Shown here: in pieces, positions 32,333 to 35,148 of the stretch | Layout of the letters: each line of letters opens with the position of its first letter | Position numbering within the stretch: position 1 is the stretch's first letter | Assembly: GCA_020717985.1 (NCBI GenBank) | Contig: DYDH01000004.1 | Span: 1 to 35,148, forward strand | Direction: 5' to 3' | DNA from: Herpetosiphon sp. | GTDB taxonomy: Bacteria > Chloroflexota > Anaerolineae > Anaerolineales > Villigracilaceae | Length of the DNA stretch: 35,148 nt | Position numbers and translations under genes: made by a program | Notes under the pieces: generated by a model | Seen by the model: the letters and a program-made list of their open reading frames with translations, nothing else | The model's database searches: none | What the model was told of the DNA's origin: nothing

Positions 32333-33333
32333 AACAACCCATCCCAGTCAGCGTTCTCGTCGGGTTTCTTGGCGCGGGCAAGACCACCTTATTGAATCAC
32401 ATCCTCTCCAACAATCACGGGCGCAAGATTGCGATCATTGTTAATGAATTTGGCGAGATCAACATTGACTCAAAACTCGTGCGCCACACCACCGAGAAAA
32501 TGGTGCAGATGTCCAACGGTTGTATCTGCTGCACGCTTCGTGACGACCTGCTGGTGGAGTTGAAAAACCTCAGCCAGACTCCTGACCTGGAATATATCCT
32601 GATCGAATCCACGGGCATTGGCGAACCCATGCCGATTGCTCAAACCTTTTACATGGACGATCTCGAAGAGCATGTGCGCCTCGACAGCATAATCACAGTC
32701 GTAGACGCTTTCAACTTTTGGGACATCTACAACAGCGAAGGCGAAAGACTGGATCAAGACGGCGAGACCTTCATCGAACCGCTCGCGTCTTTGCTGGTGG
32801 ATCAACTTGAATTTACCAACATCGTGCTGTTAAACAAAACCGATCTGGTGGACGAAGAAAATCTCATTGACCTTGAAACCTTTGTGCAAAAATTGAATCC
32901 CGACGCGAAAATCCACCGCACCCAACAGGGACAACTCGACCCGTCTCTGCTGATCAACACAGGCTTGTACGATTACGAGCGCGGCGCAGAAGCCGAAAAC
33001 TGGGACTTGGAATGGAATCAACCATCCAGCGAAGTGGAAGAATACGGCTTTGCCAGTTTTGCCTTCCGCAGTGAAGCGCTCATGGATTGGGAAGCCTTCG
33101 ATCAGTTTCTAAATAACCCCGCCTATAACCTTGTCACGCGCTCGAAGGGCATTGTCTTTTTCAACAATCACAATCCCATTTTGCTCAGTCAGGCAGGCGG
33201 ATTATGCGAAGTGGATGAGATCGAACCCGCCGAAGGTGAAGTAGAAGAAGATACGACCACTGAGTTGGTTTTTATCGGACAGGCAATGCCGCGTGAAGAA
33301 ATTCTTTCCGCGCTTGAATCCTGCAAAGTGTAA
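32329..33333 (+). CDS. COG0523 metallochaperone GTPase, copy 3
   Basis: The 334-residue protein has Walker A GFLGAGKT (12-19), C-I-C-C (C65, C67, C68) and L-L-N-K-T-D. Its C-terminus is acidic rather than His-rich (E-P-A-E-G-E-V-E-E-D near 307-316). It is the shortest of the three COG0523 copies and lacks any His-rich loop. The start is GTG 32329, overlapping the L28 stop. It ends the zinc unit. The three copies share the GTPase core closely but differ after residue about 200, which suggests different clients. Confidence 0.9.
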   Translation: MKQPIPVSVLVGFLGAGKTTLLNHILSNNHGRKIAIIVNEFGEINIDSKLVRHTTEKMVQMSNGCICCTLRDDLLVELKNLSQTPDLEYILIESTGIGEPMPIAQTFYMDDLEEHVRLDSIITVVDAFNFWDIYNSEGERLDQDGETFIEPLASLLVDQLEFTNIVLLNKTDLVDEENLIDLETFVQKLNPDAKIHRTQQGQLDPSLLINTGLYDYERGAEAENWDLEWNQPSSEVEEYGFASFAFRSEALMDWEAFDQFLNNPAYNLVTRSKGIVFFNNHNPILLSQAGGLCEVDEIEPAEGEVEEDTTTELVFIGQAMPREEILSALESCKV

Positions 33334-33366
33334 ATTTATTAATCACCTTAAGCAGCACACATGATT

Positions 33367-33426
33367 CCCTGAGCGGAGCGAAGGGTCTCTGAGTTAGTCG
33401 TAGAGACCCTTCGCTTTCGCTCAGGG
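33367..33426. repeat. dispersed inverted-repeat element, second copy, possible terminator
   Basis: The left arm, CCCTGAGCGGAGCGAAGG continuing to 33390, pairs with the right arm at 33402-33426 over 24-25 bases with one bulge, around an 11-base loop. Its left half is nearly identical to 6464-6490. It lies in the 156-base gap after the zinc unit and before cbiM, so it could separate them by a strong hairpin even though no T-run follows. The rest of the gap, up to 33489, has an AAAAGGAG ribosome-binding site and no clear riboswitch. Confidence 0.75.
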
Positions 33427-33489
33427 CGACATGCCCAAAAACACTCAAAAGTGCGTAAAGTGAGTTCATTATTCAAAAAGGAGAATCAA

Positions 33490-34242
33490 ATGAAACAAAA
33501 AATAAAGAACGTCATTGCGCTTGTGCTTGCCATGCTGCTGCTTAACATCGGCTTGGCGTATGCCAAGCCCGCCCAAATGCACATCATGGAAGGTTTTCTG
33601 CCCGTCGGCTGGGCGATCTTCTGGTTTGTTGTGTCCCTTCCGTTTTGGGTGATCGGATTCATCCGCATTCGCCGCACGGTGGCAGAGAAACCCGAAACAC
33701 GCTTGCTGCTCGGCATGACGGGCGCATTTGCCTTCGTGTTAAGCGCCCTCAAAATTCCCAGCGTCACGGGTTCAAGCAGTCACCCCACGGGCACAGGACT
33801 CGGCGCAATTTTATTCGGACCGTTTGAGATGGTGATTCTCGGAACCATCGTCCTGCTCTTTCAAGCCATCCTGCTGGCTCACGGCGGTCTGACCACACTG
33901 GGCGCAAATTCATTCAGCATGGCAATCGCTGGACCCTTCGTTGCATACGGCGTGTGGAAACTGCTCAAAGGGCGCACGTCAGATAATATTGCCATCTTTG
34001 CCGCCGCCGCGCTGGCTGACCTCATCACCTATGTGGTCACGTCCGCGCAACTGTCTTTGGCGTACCCCGACCCCGTCAGCGGATTCATGGGATCGTTCAT
34101 CAAGTTTGGCACCATCTTTGCCATCACACAAATTCCGCTGGCGATCAGCGAAGGCATTTTGACCGTGCTTGTGGTCAACGCGCTCAAAGGATTGGCTGTG
34201 CCAGAACTTAAATCCATTGGACTCGCAGGAGCGAAATCATGA
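33490..34242 (+). CDS. cbiM: CbiM, substrate-binding membrane component of a second cobalt ECF transporter
   Basis: The 250-residue protein begins with a cleavable-looking signal (about residues 1-25, K-rich then hydrophobic, A-Y-A end), followed by [13 protein letters not shown]. The M-H-I-M-E-G motif with H31 is the metal-binding N-terminus of CbiM. Later motifs [20 protein letters not shown] near 86 and a further His near 131 (L-A-H-G-G-L) complete the metal site. ATG 33490 follows AAAAGGAG and is chosen over the upstream start. Six or more membrane helices are likely. Cobalt is more probable than nickel because of the B12 locus, but NikM cannot be strictly excluded. Confidence 0.9.
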   Translation: MKQKIKNVIALVLAMLLLNIGLAYAKPAQMHIMEGFLPVGWAIFWFVVSLPFWVIGFIRIRRTVAEKPETRLLLGMTGAFAFVLSALKIPSVTGSSSHPTGTGLGAILFGPFEMVILGTIVLLFQAILLAHGGLTTLGANSFSMAIAGPFVAYGVWKLLKGRTSDNIAIFAAAALADLITYVVTSAQLSLAYPDPVSGFMGSFIKFGTIFAITQIPLAISEGILTVLVVNALKGLAVPELKSIGLAGAKS

Positions 34243-34520
34243 AGAAGCAAACCACTTTAATTCTCATTTTGATCGTGATCGTGCTGGCAATCGTGCCGCT
34301 GTTCATGAACCCTGGCTCTGAATTTGGCGGCGCAGATGGTCAGGCAGAAGGCGCGATCCTTGAGATTGCGCCAGATTACCAGCCCTGGTTTGAATCACTC
34401 TGGTCGCCTCCTGGCGGTGAAACCGAAAGCCTGCTCTTCGCATTGCAAGCGGCATTCGGCGCGGGCGTGGTCGGCTATTACTTCGGCGTCAAACGCGGAC
34501 AATTTTCCACGAAGAACTAA
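34239..34520 (+). CDS. cbiN: CbiN, small accessory component of the cobalt ECF transporter
   Basis: The 93-residue protein has one N-terminal membrane helix (about 5-24) and one C-terminal helix (about 65-84), with an extracytoplasmic loop between. The middle segment F-G-G-A-D-G-Q-A-E and [10 protein letters not shown] are CbiN motifs. The second helix ends Y-Y-F-G-V-K-R. It overlaps cbiM by ATGA and stops four bases before cbiQ. CbiN stimulates metal loading of CbiM. NikN-type proteins are alternatives but usually lack the D-G-Q-A-E motif. Confidence 0.88.
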   Translation: MKKQTTLILILIVIVLAIVPLFMNPGSEFGGADGQAEGAILEIAPDYQPWFESLWSPPGGETESLLFALQAAFGAGVVGYYFGVKRGQFSTKN

Positions 34521-34524
34521 AGCC

Positions 34525-35148
34525 TTGAATTTGATAGACCGCACCGCCTACGCAACACCCTTACGCAAACTCGACCCAGCTTACAAGGCTGGGTTCAGTT
34601 TGCTTGTTCTCATTTTGTGCCTCGTGTTAAACCGTCCACTGGTGGGCGCGGCGGCAGCGGCTTGGATGTGGATTCTCTCCATTTGGTGGGCGCAGTTACC
34701 AGCGAGTCTGATCCGAAAAGTTTTGCTGGCAGAAGGCGCGTTTCTGGCGTTATCCGTCGCGGGCGTGGCGGTCAGTATCCGCTTCAATCCATTCTTTTTT
34801 GGGATGACTGCCGACGGGCTGGATTCTGCGCTGCTGCTTTTTACCCGCGCCCTGGGTTGCGCCTCCGCCATGAATTTTCTCGCTCTGACCACGCCGTTAG
34901 TTGATCTGCTCGACCTGGGCAGGAGATTACGCCTCTCGCCGCTTCTGCTCGACCTGATGACCTTGATCTACCGCTTCATCTTCACCCTGCTCGAAAGCCT
35001 GGAGCGAATGCGAACCGCGCAAGACGCGCGCCTCGGGTATAGCGGGTTTTGGCGTGGCATGTCGAGCGCGGGGTCGTTGGCGGCGCGCCTGTTCGTGGAT
35101 GCGTATCAACGCAGCGCGCGGGTGCAGATTGCGCTGGAAGGGCGCGGG
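34525..35148 (+). CDS. cbiQ: CbiQ, second copy, 5' part (cut by window end)
   Basis: From TTG 34525 an uninterrupted frame of 208 codons runs to the window end. It encodes a membrane protein closely similar to CbiQ at 81: I-D-R-T-A-Y then P-L-R-K-L-D-P-A-Y-K-A-G, later A-M-N-F-L-A-L-T-T-P-L-V-D, L-I-D/L-D-L-M-T-L-I-Y-R-F-I-F and the start of the arginine motif (A-L-E-G-R-G). No ATG is in frame near the start; TTG is chosen because it aligns with ATG 81 of the first copy. About 50 residues are expected beyond the window, and a second cbiO should follow. Confidence 0.9.
   Translation, partial: MNLIDRTAYATPLRKLDPAYKAGFSLLVLILCLVLNRPLVGAAAAAWMWILSIWWAQLPASLIRKVLLAEGAFLALSVAGVAVSIRFNPFFFGMTADGLDSALLLFTRALGCASAMNFLALTTPLVDLLDLGRRLRLSPLLLDLMTLIYRFIFTLLESLERMRTAQDARLGYSGFWRGMSSAGSLAARLFVDAYQRSARVQIALEGRG

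Noticed and set aside
33334..33489. Possible cobalamin riboswitch before cbiM
   Set aside because: No B12-box-like conserved core was found; the gap is largely taken by an inverted repeat and is too short for a full riboswitch.

Overview
The window (about 35 kb, moderately GC-rich) is almost entirely coding and every confident gene lies on the + strand. Gene content, long translationally coupled operons and abundant palindromic intergenic elements suggest an anaerobic or facultative environmental bacterium, most plausibly a Chloroflexota/Anaerolineae-type genome. That placement is inferred from general character; there is no rRNA or marker gene here to prove it.

Region 1 (1-20350) is one very long cobalamin (B12) locus using the anaerobic, early-cobalt-insertion route. 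It holds the end of a cobalt ECF transporter (cbiQ, cbiO), a divergent corrinoid adenosyltransferase, cobaltochelatase cbiK, a cbiF-cbiG fusion, cbiH, a nitrilase-superfamily hydrolase, cbiC, cbiD, a cbiE-cbiT fusion, cbiL and cbiA. These are followed by a corrinoid/siderophore-type ABC importer (btuF-, btuC- and btuD-like), a PduX-like threonine kinase, cbiP, a second nitrilase-family hydrolase, a canonical cobA/btuR, cbiB and cobD. Most junctions are ATGA/GTGA overlaps. The precorrin-6A reductase cbiJ and the nucleotide-loop genes cobU, cobS and cobT are not in the window.

Region 2 (20415-23603) is a three-gene unit: a YraQ/UPF0718-type permease with a His-rich loop, its usual TIGR03943-type partner (also His-rich), and a membrane-anchored beta-propeller protein.

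Region 3 (23700-33333) looks like a zinc-limitation regulon. It has an unusual three-part Crp-type regulator, a Fur/Zur-family repressor followed by a ZnuA-like lipoprotein, and then a long unit: a degenerate DegT-like protein, three COG0523 GTPases, a WD40 protein, an FmdB-type zinc ribbon, and zinc-free (Cys-less) paralogues of ribosomal proteins L33 and L28. Three copies of one 15-bp inverted repeat (TGARAW-N3-WTTTCA) sit in front of exactly three transcription units, including the repressor's own gene. They are strong candidates for Zur operators.

Region 4 (33490-35148) is a second cobalt ECF transporter: cbiM, cbiN, and a cbiQ with a TTG start that is cut by the window end. The window is therefore bracketed by two paralogous CbiQ proteins.

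The most interesting material is the candidate Zur regulon with its undescribed-looking metallochaperone/propeller/pseudo-aminotransferase combination, and the two nitrilase-family enzymes embedded in the B12 operon. No tRNA, rRNA, CRISPR array, transposase or recognisable cobalamin riboswitch was seen.
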